From assembly GCA_002243285.1 (NCBI GenBank), contig CP022585.1, positions 1,476,641 through 1,540,640 of the forward strand: DNA of 64,000 nucleotides. Reading direction: 5' to 3'. The position numbers and the translations under genes are program-made. Position 1 is the first letter of the stretch, and each line of letters begins with the position of its first letter. Origin of the DNA: Candidatus Fluviicola riflensis. Lineage in GTDB: Bacteria > Bacteroidota > Bacteroidia > Flavobacteriales_D > Crocinitomicaceae. Positions 9,413 to 18,254 of this stretch are shown here, piece after piece. The notes under the pieces were generated by a model that saw only the letters and a program-made list of their open reading frames with translations, searched no databases and was not told where the DNA came from.

Positions 9413-9985
9413 GTGCGGATACTTTTGCTCGACAATATCGATTCATTTACCTACAACATTTTCCATTACCTGGAAGCGTTGGGTGCCGATGTACTGGTTG
9501 TCGATAATCAGGCAATCGAACCGGAAAGCCTTAAAGCTTTTGACGCATTAGTCATTTCTCCCGGTCCGGGTTTGCCGCAGGAAGCAGGAAAACTGATGGA
9601 AGTTTTGGCAATTGCGGTTTCCGAAAAAATCCCGACGCTCGGTGTTTGTTTGGGAATGCAGGCCATTGCCGAATATTTCGGCGGGCGCATTTTCAATCAG
9701 CCGGAAGTAAAACATGGCCAGCAAACAACAATTACTCACACAAACGAATCCATTCTGTTTAAAGGAATTCCGGCACAATTCCAAGTCGGTTTGTACCACA
9801 GCTGGGCGGTCGACGAAAATCTACCTTCCGAACTAATAGCCACCGCTTTTTCCGAAGATGATATCATGATGGCACTGGAACACAATTCATTACCTGTTTA
9901 CGGTGTTCAGTTTCATCCGGAGAGTATTTTGAGTGAATACGGGAAGGAACTGTTTGGGAATTTTCTAAGGCAGATCCGGGTTTAA
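9413..9985 (+). CDS. trpG: Anthranilate/aminodeoxychorismate synthase glutamine amidotransferase subunit (TrpG/PabA)
   Basis: Seen: 190 residues from a GTG codon, beginning VRILLLDNIDSFTYNI. A class I glutamine amidotransferase triad is present: C79 in GVCLGMQ, and H168 and E170 in VQFHPES. The oxyanion motif ISPGPGLP is also present. Length matches TrpG/PabA. Known: it supplies ammonia to TrpE or PabB for anthranilate or 4-amino-4-deoxychorismate synthesis. No trpE or pabB partner lies next to it, so the tryptophan and folate roles cannot be told apart from this window; the protein may serve both. It is transcribed divergently from ridA. Confidence 0.9.
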   Translation: MRILLLDNIDSFTYNIFHYLEALGADVLVVDNQAIEPESLKAFDALVISPGPGLPQEAGKLMEVLAIAVSEKIPTLGVCLGMQAIAEYFGGRIFNQPEVKHGQQTTITHTNESILFKGIPAQFQVGLYHSWAVDENLPSELIATAFSEDDIMMALEHNSLPVYGVQFHPESILSEYGKELFGNFLRQIRV

Positions 9986-9987
9986 TT

Positions 9988-10111
9988 TCTTTCACCACAA
10001 AGACATAAAGTTTTTTTAAGGATAGACGTGTTAAGATCACAAAGGTGATCTACCTAAATCTCTTTGTGATCTTAACAAGTCAAACTAGTCCTTTTTCTTT
10101 GTGGTGAAAGA
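9988..10111. repeat. Nested intergenic inverted repeat, CACAAAG word family
   Basis: Outer arms 9988-10003 and 10096-10111 are perfect 16-bp complements (TCTTTCACCACAAAGA). Inner arms 10030-10044 and 10062-10076 are perfect 15-bp complements (GTTAAGATCACAAAG), extended by a few bases with one mismatch. It sits just after the trpG-like stop codon and may serve as a terminator, but no simple poly-T tract follows. A degenerate copy lies at 6967-7008. Confidence 0.85.
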
Positions 10112-10203
10112 GAAAGTAAGTGTCCTCCAAAATACCCCGAACACGGTATTGAAGGGCGATAACTAAAAGGCGACTTTTGTTATTTAGAAAGATTCTAAGT
10201 AAT

Positions 10204-10821
10204 ATGCGTCTGTTGATTTCAAGTAAAAACACTCTTATACCGAATGGTTTGAAGCATACTTTATTGACTTCAAGGCATGATGTGATCACGCATTATTACC
10301 ATTCACTCGAACAATTGATCTCAAAAGCTATTCTAGAACGCAGCGAAGTTGTGTTGTTGGATAAGGCGGCAGTCACAACGTTTACGTACCCTGAAATCAA
10401 GTCATTACGGCAGCGGTTGCCACATTTGAAAATCATTGTGCTTTCAACTATCGAGTACCTTGAATTCATGCATCAATGCTACATTGGTGGTGTTGAAGCT
10501 TACCTGACATACGATTGCAGTACAGAGGAAATTGAAGAAGCACTTGATAGTATTGAAGAACAACGCCAGTTCTTTTGTCAGAAGATCTTAACCGCCCTTA
10601 CACCTTTGTTTTTAAGCAACAGGGAAACAACTATTGATGTGCTTTTAACAGATCGTGAAAAAGAAATTGCGCTGCTGATTGCAGAAGGAAATACAAATAA
10701 ACAAATCGGCGAATTGCTTTATATCAGTCCGCATACAGTGCATTCTCACCGTAAAAGCCTGATGAAAAAACTGGGAGTTTCGTCGGCGAGAGAAATAGCG
10801 ATCTATTTGCTTTCGAATTGA
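10204..10821 (+). CDS. LuxR/NarL-family regulator with atypical receiver domain
   Basis: Seen: 205 residues from the ATG at 10204; an upstream in-frame TTG at 10177 falls in a possible promoter. Residues 1-125 have receiver-like spacing with an Asp in VVLLD (D53), but the N-terminal acidic pocket pair of true receivers is missing (MRLLISSKNTL). Residues 148-192 form a clear LuxR helix-turn-helix (LTDREKEIALLIAEGNTNKQIGELLYISPHTVHSHR, given here as family-diagnostic blocks LTDREKEIA and SPHTVHSHR). Inference: a DNA-binding regulator possibly not controlled by normal phosphorylation. It lies 117 bp upstream of the haem operon on the same strand; a regulatory link is untested. Confidence 0.85.
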   Translation: MRLLISSKNTLIPNGLKHTLLTSRHDVITHYYHSLEQLISKAILERSEVVLLDKAAVTTFTYPEIKSLRQRLPHLKIIVLSTIEYLEFMHQCYIGGVEAYLTYDCSTEEIEEALDSIEEQRQFFCQKILTALTPLFLSNRETTIDVLLTDREKEIALLIAEGNTNKQIGELLYISPHTVHSHRKSLMKKLGVSSAREIAIYLLSN

Positions 10822-10873
10822 TTTTTTTGACAATCCCCTGCTGAGGGTAGTTCAAATTCACTTTTAGGGGGTA

Positions 10874-10904
10874 TTGTGCTGCGAACGAAGCGCCTCTATT
10901 TTTG
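10874..10904 (+). promoter_or_regulatory. Promoter of the haem-uptake operon (TTG-N20-TATTTTTG)
   Basis: TTG at 10874-10876 and TATTTTTG at 10897-10904, 20 nt apart, match the Bacteroidota promoter consensus. Transcription would begin near 10910, leaving a leader of about 30 nt before the first haem gene. Confidence 0.65.
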
Positions 10905-10913
10905 CTGAAGTTT

Positions 10914-10932
10914 ATTTAGAATAATTATAAAT
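10914..10932. promoter_or_regulatory. Candidate Fur operator of the haem-uptake operon
   Basis: ATTTAGAAT-A-ATTATAAAT is a 9-1-9 inverted repeat with one mismatched pair, similar in layout to Fur boxes. It covers the bases just after the predicted transcript start and before the ATG at 10939, where a bound repressor would block initiation. Assignment to Fur rests on the layout and the iron/haem function of the operon. Confidence 0.45.
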
Positions 10933-10938
10933 AGTAAT

Positions 10939-12186
10939 ATGAACAAGAAAATAATTACAGTATTAGTAGCATGTGCAGCTTACGGCTTGGGTCAGGCACA
11001 AATCGTCCACGATACCGTAACAACGGATCCGACATATGTCAATAACGTATGGTATAGTTTGGAAAATGACGATCAGGGATCATTTGCAGCAAATGCATGG
11101 GATATCTCTTTGGCAACAGCAATGGGCGCGGCGAATGAATTAACTACTTCCGTTTGGTTCAACCATAAAATTGGAAAAGTATACGAGATCCCGGGTTCCG
11201 ATCCTACAGATTTCGCGAATGCAGATACAACAGGATTGAGTACCTGGACACCGCTTTACAACAGCGACGAAAGCTGGGCTGCTGGTGCATTTAACAGTAC
11301 AACAAACTTAGGCCAGTTTGACTACGGTTGGGGTGACTACAATATGACCACGCACGGAGTGGATGCTAATCGCATTTTTGTAATTGCTTATACAAACGGT
11401 GATTACAAAAAACTAACGATCAGTTCATCAAACACAACCAATATTTACACATTGACGTTTGACAACCTTGCGAATACTGATTTAGAGACTGAGCAAATTG
11501 ATGTGACGGCTTATACAAGCAAGAACTTCATCGGCTACAACCTTACTACAAAAGCAATTGTAGACCGCGAACCGGCTTCTGCAGATTGGGATTTGTATTT
11601 TAACCAATATCCTTCGTTCGATTACGATCCGCCGTACATGGTTACCGGTATTTTCCACAATCAGGATGTGCAGGTTGCAGAAGTATATCCTGTAAATGAT
11701 CCTGAAACGTTTGTTGATTTCAGTAATGCAACATGGGAAGAATCAATCTCTACGATTGGTTACAACTGGAAAACATTTGACGGAATGGCGTTCGAAATCG
11801 CTGATTCTACTGTGTATTTTGTGATTGATAAATCGGGAAGTGTATGGAAATTGATCATGACCGGATTTGGCGGAAGCGCGACCGGTAAATACATGTTCGG
11901 AAAAGAAAAATTGTCAGGAGCAGGTTTAACGGAAGAAAACGAAATGCTGGCAATGGCTTATCCAAATCCAGCTGCAGACCAAACAACATTGGTGTTGAAC
12001 AACGCGCCTGAGGCACAATTGTCTGTTTATTCAATGAACGGAACTTGTGTTTATTCAAGCAAGTTGAATGCAGGTGAATTGACAACTACGGTATTGAGCA
12101 CAAGCGATTGGGCAAACGGATTTTACCAGGTAACAGTTACTTCAGGAGATGCTGTTTCGAACCTGAAACTGGTCGTTCAACATTAA
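10939..12186 (+). CDS. hmuY: Secreted HmuY-like haem-binding protein with T9SS sorting domain
   Basis: Seen: 415 residues. Signal peptide 1-20 (MNKKIITVLVACAAYGLGQA). The body shows the HmuY pattern of paired W-D-L/I-x-F/L segments (AWDISLAT, DWDLYFNQYPSFDYDPPYMVTGIF) and late strands ending KLIMTGF. The last 75 residues are a T9SS type A domain (AYPNPAADQTTLVL ... GFYQVTVTSG ... LKLVVQH). Known: HmuY proteins capture haem and pass it to the TonB receptor HmuR. Inference: a haemophore released or anchored outside by T9SS, the first gene of the operon. The exact haem ligands cannot be assigned from sequence alone. Confidence 0.8.
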   Translation: MNKKIITVLVACAAYGLGQAQIVHDTVTTDPTYVNNVWYSLENDDQGSFAANAWDISLATAMGAANELTTSVWFNHKIGKVYEIPGSDPTDFANADTTGLSTWTPLYNSDESWAAGAFNSTTNLGQFDYGWGDYNMTTHGVDANRIFVIAYTNGDYKKLTISSSNTTNIYTLTFDNLANTDLETEQIDVTAYTSKNFIGYNLTTKAIVDREPASADWDLYFNQYPSFDYDPPYMVTGIFHNQDVQVAEVYPVNDPETFVDFSNATWEESISTIGYNWKTFDGMAFEIADSTVYFVIDKSGSVWKLIMTGFGGSATGKYMFGKEKLSGAGLTEENEMLAMAYPNPAADQTTLVLNNAPEAQLSVYSMNGTCVYSSKLNAGELTTTVLSTSDWANGFYQVTVTSGDAVSNLKLVVQH

Positions 12187-12205
12187 TTTTTTGAAAAAAG
12201 AACAG

Positions 12206-13069
12206 ATGAGATATTTTGGAATCATCGCGTTATTGGTTGGATTTGCTGTCGTGTCGTGTAACGGCGGGGCGGCAGACCAATCAACTGCGGAAAAAGAAGT
12301 AGAAGCAAAACGCATCGTTTCTCTCAATGGAACCATCACGGAAGTGCTGTTTGCATTAGAGGCCGACGATCAGTTGGTAGCTGTTGATGTAACGAGTACG
12401 TACCCGACGAGCACCGAGAAATTACCGAATTTAGGCCATGTTCGCGGTGTAACGGCAGAAGGTGTTTTGGCCGTAAAACCAACCGATGTATTGTGTTTTG
12501 AGGATGAATTAAATCCGCAACTCAAACAACAACTGGAAGCCGCAAAAATCAATGTGGTTGTATTGAAACGTGATTTTTCTGTGGCAAGCACCAAGAAAGT
12601 GATCGCTGAAATAGCTGATTGGTTGGGTGAAAAAGAAAAAGGAGCAGCGTTGGTGGCGCAAATCGACAAAGATTTGAAAAAGGCCAAAGACCTTTCCAAA
12701 AAACCGAAAGTATTATTTGTCTACGCTCGCGGAGCAGGAACAATGATGGTGGCCGGTGACAATACACAAATGACCGAAATGATCCGCCTGGCTGGTGGTC
12801 AGAATGCTGTAAGTGGTTTCGTTGATTTCAAACCATTGACTGCTGAAGCAGTTGTGGCTGCTAATCCGGATGTGATCCTGATGTTTGACTCCGGTAAATC
12901 AAGCTTAAGCGATGCCGGTGGTGTATTGGGAATTCCGGGAGTAAAATCAACTAACGCTGGTAAAAACAATGCAGTAATTACCATGGATGGCCAATTATTA
13001 AGTGGTTTCGGTCCACGTGTCGGAATCGCCATTTCAACATTGAACAAAGAACTAAGTAGTTTAAAATAA
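12206..13069 (+). CDS. hmuT: Haem ABC transporter substrate-binding lipoprotein (HmuT-like)
   Basis: Seen: 287 residues from the ATG at 12206, with a lipoprotein signal ending in VVSC (C18). A TTG at 12191 would add five residues. The body is a cluster A-II/BtuF-type periplasmic binding protein: RIVSLNGTITEVLFALEADDQLVAVD near the start and EMIRLAGGQNAV in the second lobe. Known: HmuT delivers haem to the HmuUV importer. It lies 19 nt after hmuY and 3 nt before the permease gene, so the three are co-transcribed. Vitamin B12 or siderophore binding is possible by fold, but the neighbours indicate haem. Confidence 0.88.
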   Translation: MRYFGIIALLVGFAVVSCNGGAADQSTAEKEVEAKRIVSLNGTITEVLFALEADDQLVAVDVTSTYPTSTEKLPNLGHVRGVTAEGVLAVKPTDVLCFEDELNPQLKQQLEAAKINVVVLKRDFSVASTKKVIAEIADWLGEKEKGAALVAQIDKDLKKAKDLSKKPKVLFVYARGAGTMMVAGDNTQMTEMIRLAGGQNAVSGFVDFKPLTAEAVVAANPDVILMFDSGKSSLSDAGGVLGIPGVKSTNAGKNNAVITMDGQLLSGFGPRVGIAISTLNKELSSLK

Positions 13070-13072
13070 CAA

Positions 13073-14116
13073 ATGAATCGTAAAACAACCCGTCTTCTGA
13101 TAGTGCTTTTGCTGGTTTTACTGGCTTCATTCATAACGGCTTTATGTTTGGGAGCGCTGATGATTTCGCCAAGGCAGGTTGTAGCCATATTGCTGAACAG
13201 CGTGGGAATAGAAACAGGGATTCCATTCGAAGAAGTCCAGGCTCAGGTCTTGTTGTCACTCCGCTTGCCACGTATTGTTTTAGCATTGTTGGTTGGAGCA
13301 GCTTTGGCGGTTTCGGGAGTTGTTTTACAAGGCGTTTTCAGAAATCCGCTGGTTGATTCAGGATTGATCGGAATCGGTTCAGGCGCATCGTTGTTTGCAG
13401 CGATCTATATCCTGATGGGAAGTTTTGTCCCGGTTTTGTTATCGGGAAATCCGGCACTAACGTTAGCTTTTGTGGCTTTTGTAGGCGCGGGAATTACAAC
13501 AGCAACCGTTTACCGTATTTCGAGGTTCCAGCAATCCATTCATGTAACAATGCTCATTCTGGCTGGTGTGGCACTCAATGCAATTTGCGGAGCGCTTACC
13601 GGTTTAATGACTTACCTGGCTTCGGAAAGCGAATTGCGTGATCTGACATTCTGGACACTTGGAAGTTTGGGTGGAGCAAGCTGGGGAAACAACCTTATCC
13701 TGGTAATTTTTGTTGTGATTCCGTTCATTTTCTTACTGCGTTTGTCGCGTTCCCTGGATGCGTTTGCGTTGGGCGAACAGTCGGCATATTTCCTGGGAGT
13801 TGATATCAAACGAACCAAACTGATCGCGTTTATCTGTACCACGGCTATGGTAGGAGCCAGCGTTTCTTTTGTCGGTTCCATCGGTTTCATCGGTTTGGTG
13901 ATTCCGCACATTTTGCGGGCAATTATCGGCCCCAATCACCGCAATCTCATTTTGTTGTCGGCCATTGCAGGCGCTATTTTATTATGTCTTTCCGATCTCA
14001 TTAGCCGCACAATTCTCATACCCACGGAAGTTCCGGTGGGAATCATCACTGCTCTGTTCGGAACACCGGTATTGCTGGTGATCATTATGCGGCAGAAAAA
14101 ACGGTTGTTCGTATGA
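13073..14116 (+). CDS. hmuU: FecCD-family haem ABC transporter permease (HmuU-like)
   Basis: Seen: 347 residues with about ten hydrophobic segments. FecCD signatures include LRLPRIVLALLVGAALAVSG near residue 60, FRNPLVDSGLIGIGSGA just after it, and FIGLVIPHILRAIIGPNHR in the C-terminal third. Length matches BtuC/HmuU. Known: two copies form the membrane channel driven by HmuV. It overlaps the ATPase gene by 4 nt (ATGA), a translational-coupling arrangement. Confidence 0.93.
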   Translation: MNRKTTRLLIVLLLVLLASFITALCLGALMISPRQVVAILLNSVGIETGIPFEEVQAQVLLSLRLPRIVLALLVGAALAVSGVVLQGVFRNPLVDSGLIGIGSGASLFAAIYILMGSFVPVLLSGNPALTLAFVAFVGAGITTATVYRISRFQQSIHVTMLILAGVALNAICGALTGLMTYLASESELRDLTFWTLGSLGGASWGNNLILVIFVVIPFIFLLRLSRSLDAFALGEQSAYFLGVDIKRTKLIAFICTTAMVGASVSFVGSIGFIGLVIPHILRAIIGPNHRNLILLSAIAGAILLCLSDLISRTILIPTEVPVGIITALFGTPVLLVIIMRQKKRLFV

Positions 14117-14952
14117 TTCTGGCCGAAAACATATCATTCCAGGTAGGGAAAGCATGTTTATTGAATCGTGCTTCTTTTCGTTTTGATAAACCTGAGTTTA
14201 TAGCAGTGATTGGCCCTAACGGTGCCGGAAAAAGCACATTGCTTCAATTGCTTTCGGGCTTTTACAAACCGACCACTGGAAGCGTATTGATCAATGGAAA
14301 AGGAACGCATTTGTGGTCCGCTTCCGAATTTGCGCATTTCAGAGCTTACTTACAGCAGCAGCAATCGGTTTTCGAATCGTTTACGGTAGAAGATGTGTTG
14401 ATGATGGGACGAACGATTCATGTCGCTTCAAAACCAGGCCCTGCCGATGCGGAGATGGTCGAAAAAATGCTGGTACAGCTTGGGTTGCATGATCGGAGAA
14501 CGCAGGCGTTTAATCACCTTTCGGGTGGTGAACAGCAACGTATTCAATTCGCACGGACTTTGCTGCAACTCAAAGATGTTGGTTCCGACTCGCTTTCGGG
14601 GAAAATACTATTCCTGGACGAACCGCTCAATAACCTCGATTTGTATTACCAATACAACCTGTTGCAACTGGCGCGAACCAACGTGGTAGAACAGCAGGGA
14701 ACGGTGATTGCCGTGCTGCATGATATCAATATGGCTTACCAGTTTGCCGACCGCATCATTGTATTGTCAAAAGGAAACACCATTTGCGACGCACCTACAG
14801 AAGAAGCATTGACTCCGGAATTACTCAGTGCTGTTTACAATATGAATATCCAAAAACACGAATCAGGGAATCAACTCACTTATTTCAGTGCAAGCCATCA
14901 CGTTTCAGAAACGATAACCGGCACGCTGGACGAAGTGCGATTACAACATTAA
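14113..14952 (+). CDS. hmuV: Haem ABC transporter ATP-binding protein (HmuV-like)
   Basis: Seen: 279 residues. Walker A GPNGAGKS at 34-41, signature LSGGE at 136-140, Walker B ILFLDE at 165-170 and a switch His in VLHDIN. The stretch before Walker B (KDVGSDSLSGK) is a short insertion also typical of HmuV relative to other FecE-type ATPases. Known: it powers haem transfer across the inner membrane. It starts within the last codons of the permease gene and is followed after 13 nt by hmuS. Confidence 0.93.
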   Translation: MILAENISFQVGKACLLNRASFRFDKPEFIAVIGPNGAGKSTLLQLLSGFYKPTTGSVLINGKGTHLWSASEFAHFRAYLQQQQSVFESFTVEDVLMMGRTIHVASKPGPADAEMVEKMLVQLGLHDRRTQAFNHLSGGEQQRIQFARTLLQLKDVGSDSLSGKILFLDEPLNNLDLYYQYNLLQLARTNVVEQQGTVIAVLHDINMAYQFADRIIVLSKGNTICDAPTEEALTPELLSAVYNMNIQKHESGNQLTYFSASHHVSETITGTLDEVRLQH

Positions 14953-14965
14953 AAAACAGAATAGT

Positions 14966-16000
14966 ATGGAACAACTGACTGCAAATTTGAAAGAACGCTT
15001 TGATGCGTTGAAAGGGGAAAACCTCAGAATCCGTGAAGCTGCCAAGCGATTGGAAGTAAGTGAAGCCGAATTGGTGGCTTTGGGTTGCGGAGAAAACGTA
15101 ACGCGTTTACGTCCTGAGTTTGAAAAAATCCTCGCTGGTATCGAACAATTGGGTTATGTAATGGCTTTAACCCGCAACGATGAGGTGGTTCACGAACGAA
15201 AAGGAACTTACCTTAACGGAAGTTTCGGTCCGCACGCAAGCTTGTTCGTAGGTGCAGACATTGACCTGCGAATCTTCTTAAGTGCATGGGGCAGCGCTTT
15301 TGCTGTTACCGAATTCAGCAATGAAAAACCGCGTCGCAGCCTTCAGTTCTTTGGAAAAGACGGCCTTGCAATGCACAAAATATACCTTGAGCGCAACAGC
15401 AATCTGGAAGCGTATCACGAGTTGGTCGAAACGTTTAAACACGAAGACCAGGGGCAAATTCAGGAAGTAATTACGAAAGAATACACGCCGGAAACGGAAT
15501 TGGAAGATGAGGAAATTGATGTAACCGGTTTTCGGAATGCGTGGGAAAATCTGAAAGATACGCACGAGTTTTTCGGAATGCTGAGAAACTTCAAAGTGAC
15601 CCGTACACAAGCGTTGCGTTTGGCACCTTCTGAATTTTTTGCGAAGAAAATCAGCAACCAGGCGTTGCGCCAGGCATTGAATCTTGCTTCAGGTGACGGA
15701 ACTTCTATCATGGTTTTCGTTGGAAATCCGGGAATTATCCAGATCCATACCGGGCCGGTTAAAAATATCGTAGATCACGGACCGTGGATCAATGTGTTGG
15801 ACCCTGCGTTTAATTTACACCTGAAAGAAGGTGCAGTGACCGAATCATGGGTTGTGCGCAAACCAACAGTTGACGGTATCGTGACTTCATTGGAATTGTT
15901 CAATGAACGAAAAGAACTCATTTGTACATTATTCGGCGCGCGTAAACCAGGAGTTCCTGAATTGGAAGGCTGGAGAAATATCGCTGAACAATTGAATTAA
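14966..16000 (+). CDS. hmuS: HemS/HmuS-type haem-degrading or haem-storage protein
   Basis: Seen: 344 residues with the two HemS/ChuX-like repeats. The N-terminal half has TRNDEVVHERKGTY and DIDLRIF. The C-terminal half has NLKDTHEFF with H200, the position that ligates haem in HemS/ChuS, followed by GNPGIIQIHTGPV and INVLDPAFNLHL. Length matches the family. Known: these cytosolic proteins bind haem and release its iron. No signal peptide is present, as expected. It lies between the importer and receptor genes, so imported haem would meet it in the cytosol. Confidence 0.92.
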   Translation: MEQLTANLKERFDALKGENLRIREAAKRLEVSEAELVALGCGENVTRLRPEFEKILAGIEQLGYVMALTRNDEVVHERKGTYLNGSFGPHASLFVGADIDLRIFLSAWGSAFAVTEFSNEKPRRSLQFFGKDGLAMHKIYLERNSNLEAYHELVETFKHEDQGQIQEVITKEYTPETELEDEEIDVTGFRNAWENLKDTHEFFGMLRNFKVTRTQALRLAPSEFFAKKISNQALRQALNLASGDGTSIMVFVGNPGIIQIHTGPVKNIVDHGPWINVLDPAFNLHLKEGAVTESWVVRKPTVDGIVTSLELFNERKELICTLFGARKPGVPELEGWRNIAEQLN

Positions 16001-16004
16001 GACA

Positions 16005-18254
16005 ATGAAACTGCCCCGATTATTCATTGTTCCATTGCTGCTGTTGATTACGGCTTTTTCGACAGCACAAACCGTTGTAACACTTGTTTCCGATGAAAAT
16101 AAGAATCCAATTCCATGGGTTCAGGTAACTATCGGAGACAGTGCGACAATCATTTTTTCGACAGGAACGGACAATCGGGGCAGTTTCACTTTTCCTTCGG
16201 AATTATTCGGAGCTGCTAACGGGTGGGAATTTACTTTTCGGGCGACCGATTTTCAACCAACAGGCTATTTTCTTCGAAAAGGTGAATCGAATATCATTTT
16301 GTTGAAACCTTCGGTGGCAATGCTCGAAGAATTTATCGTTACCGGACAATTGTCGGCTGTTTCTACCGATCATTCCGTTCAAAAAGCACGCGTGATCGAC
16401 CGCGCAGTGATGGATGCCAAAGGAGCGGTAAACCTGCGCGATGTGCTGCAATCGGAACTCAATATCCGCATCAGTCAGGACCAGGTATTGGGCAGCGGAA
16501 TGAGCATGCAGGGAATGAACGGCCAGAACGTAAAAATTCTCATCGACGGTGTTCCGGTGATCGGTCGGGTTGACGGTGAAATCGATCTCAGCCAGATCAA
16601 TCTTTCCAATGTGGAACGTATTGAGATCGTTGAAGGGCCATCCAGCGTTTCATTTGGAAGTAATGCCCTCGCAGGAACCGTGAACCTGATTACCAAAAAA
16701 CGCGAAAAACCCGGTCAGGATTTACAGATCAATAGCTACGTGGAATCGGTTGGAAATTACAACTTCGATGGGCGGTTGACAACCAATGTCAGGAAAACTC
16801 AATTGCAGTTTTACGGCTTACGAAATTATTTCGACGGATGGATCGATAGTGATCCGTTCTACGAATTCCCCAAAGAAAAAATTGCCGACTCCGGAAGGTT
16901 TCAAACCTGGAAACCGAAGTTGAATTACCAGGCTGGAGTAAAATGGACGATTCCACTGAAACGGTTGACGTTTACACCTTATGTCGATGCATTCTACGAA
17001 CAGATTCACCGCAAAGGATATCCGCGGGCACCTTATTTTAACACCGCTTTTGATGATTATTACATAACCAAACGGATCAATGAAGGAATCCTGATCGACG
17101 CTCCGCTAAACGACCGTTTTAAACTGAACGGAGTAGTGGCACACAATTATTACGAGCGCATCAAGAATACCTATTTGAAAAATTTAAATACGCTTGATCA
17201 GCAATTGACAACGGCTCCTGGTGATCAGGATACAACAAAATTTTATGCATTGATGTCGCGGCTTTCATTGGTGAAATACCAACGTGACAGCACCTTTAAT
17301 TTTGAAGTCGGCTACGATGTAAATCACGAATCAGCAACCGGAAGACGGATTGTATCGGGCAAACAAACCATTACCGAAGTCGCGCTTTTCGGAAATACCG
17401 AAATTCAATTGCGAAAATGGTCATTGAAACCCGGTTTGCGATATACCTACAATTCGGCTTATCGTTCGGCATTTACACCTGCGTTAAATCTCAAGTATGC
17501 GCTTGAAAAATGGACTTTTCGTGCTGGAGTTGCCAGCGGCTTCCGTTCACCGGCGATCAAAGAATTATACATCGATTTTGTAGATATCAATCATAATATT
17601 CAAGGCAACACAAACCTAAAACCCGAGCAATCCATGCATTACCAGGTTTGGGTGAGTACCAAAAGAAATCTGGGAAAACATAATTTGGTTATTGATTTAA
17701 ACGGTTATTACCAGCAAGTCAGACAGAAAATCACGTTGGCGCAGGATCCCGGAGGTGTGATTTATTCGTATTTCAATCTCGAACATTTCGAAGCAATCGG
17801 CTTGCAATCAACAATTGATTTCGCTGTCGGAAAACACCGGTTCAAAATAGGTGGCGCTTATATCGGAACGAAAAGTAACCTGACAGTAAACGGCTATTCC
17901 TTTTCGCCCGAAATCACGGCAAGCACCAGTATTTTCTGGAAGAAACCACAAATCACATTCTCGGCATTTTATAAATACACCGGTCGTGTATTGACCTATT
18001 TCTCTTCGGAAGAAGGTGATCCGGTTACTTCTTTCATGAACGATTACAACATGCTTGATCTCAGCGCGAGCAAACCTTTTTGGTCCAAACGAATTGTTCT
18101 TACCTGCGGAGCTAAAAACCTGCTGAATGTAAGACAAGTGGGAACTGGAAGCAACGACGGTGGCGCTCATTCAAGTTCAGCTACTTCAACTCCGGTTGGC
18201 TGGGGAAGAAGTGTTTATATCAAATTGCAGTTTAATTTACACTACAAGAAATGA
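16005..18254 (+). CDS. hmuR: TonB-dependent outer-membrane haem receptor (HmuR-like)
   Basis: Seen: 749 residues with a signal peptide ending STAQ, a carboxypeptidase-like regulatory domain at about 20-110, a plug (VKILIDGVPVIGR, NVERIEIVEGPSSVSFGSNA) and a beta-barrel ending in KLQFNLHYKK with a terminal aromatic strand. Around residues 513-535 it has FRSPAIKELY, a His in INHN and NTNL, matching the FRAP-His-NPNL haem-receptor pattern. Known: it moves haem across the outer membrane using TonB. It follows hmuS after 4 nt and overlaps the second hmuY by 4 nt. Confidence 0.92.
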   Translation: MKLPRLFIVPLLLLITAFSTAQTVVTLVSDENKNPIPWVQVTIGDSATIIFSTGTDNRGSFTFPSELFGAANGWEFTFRATDFQPTGYFLRKGESNIILLKPSVAMLEEFIVTGQLSAVSTDHSVQKARVIDRAVMDAKGAVNLRDVLQSELNIRISQDQVLGSGMSMQGMNGQNVKILIDGVPVIGRVDGEIDLSQINLSNVERIEIVEGPSSVSFGSNALAGTVNLITKKREKPGQDLQINSYVESVGNYNFDGRLTTNVRKTQLQFYGLRNYFDGWIDSDPFYEFPKEKIADSGRFQTWKPKLNYQAGVKWTIPLKRLTFTPYVDAFYEQIHRKGYPRAPYFNTAFDDYYITKRINEGILIDAPLNDRFKLNGVVAHNYYERIKNTYLKNLNTLDQQLTTAPGDQDTTKFYALMSRLSLVKYQRDSTFNFEVGYDVNHESATGRRIVSGKQTITEVALFGNTEIQLRKWSLKPGLRYTYNSAYRSAFTPALNLKYALEKWTFRAGVASGFRSPAIKELYIDFVDINHNIQGNTNLKPEQSMHYQVWVSTKRNLGKHNLVIDLNGYYQQVRQKITLAQDPGGVIYSYFNLEHFEAIGLQSTIDFAVGKHRFKIGGAYIGTKSNLTVNGYSFSPEITASTSIFWKKPQITFSAFYKYTGRVLTYFSSEEGDPVTSFMNDYNMLDLSASKPFWSKRIVLTCGAKNLLNVRQVGTGSNDGGAHSSSATSTPVGWGRSVYIKLQFNLHYKK

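Noticed and set aside
10831..10877. Imperfect CAATCCCCT/AGGGGGTATTG pairing upstream of the haem promoter, possible terminator or attenuator.
   Set aside because: It needs bulges, lacks a T-run and overlaps the -33 element, so no clear function can be claimed.
14420..14978. Alternate plus-strand frames inside the haem ATPase gene.
   Set aside because: They overlap an intact ABC ATPase with all motifs in another frame.
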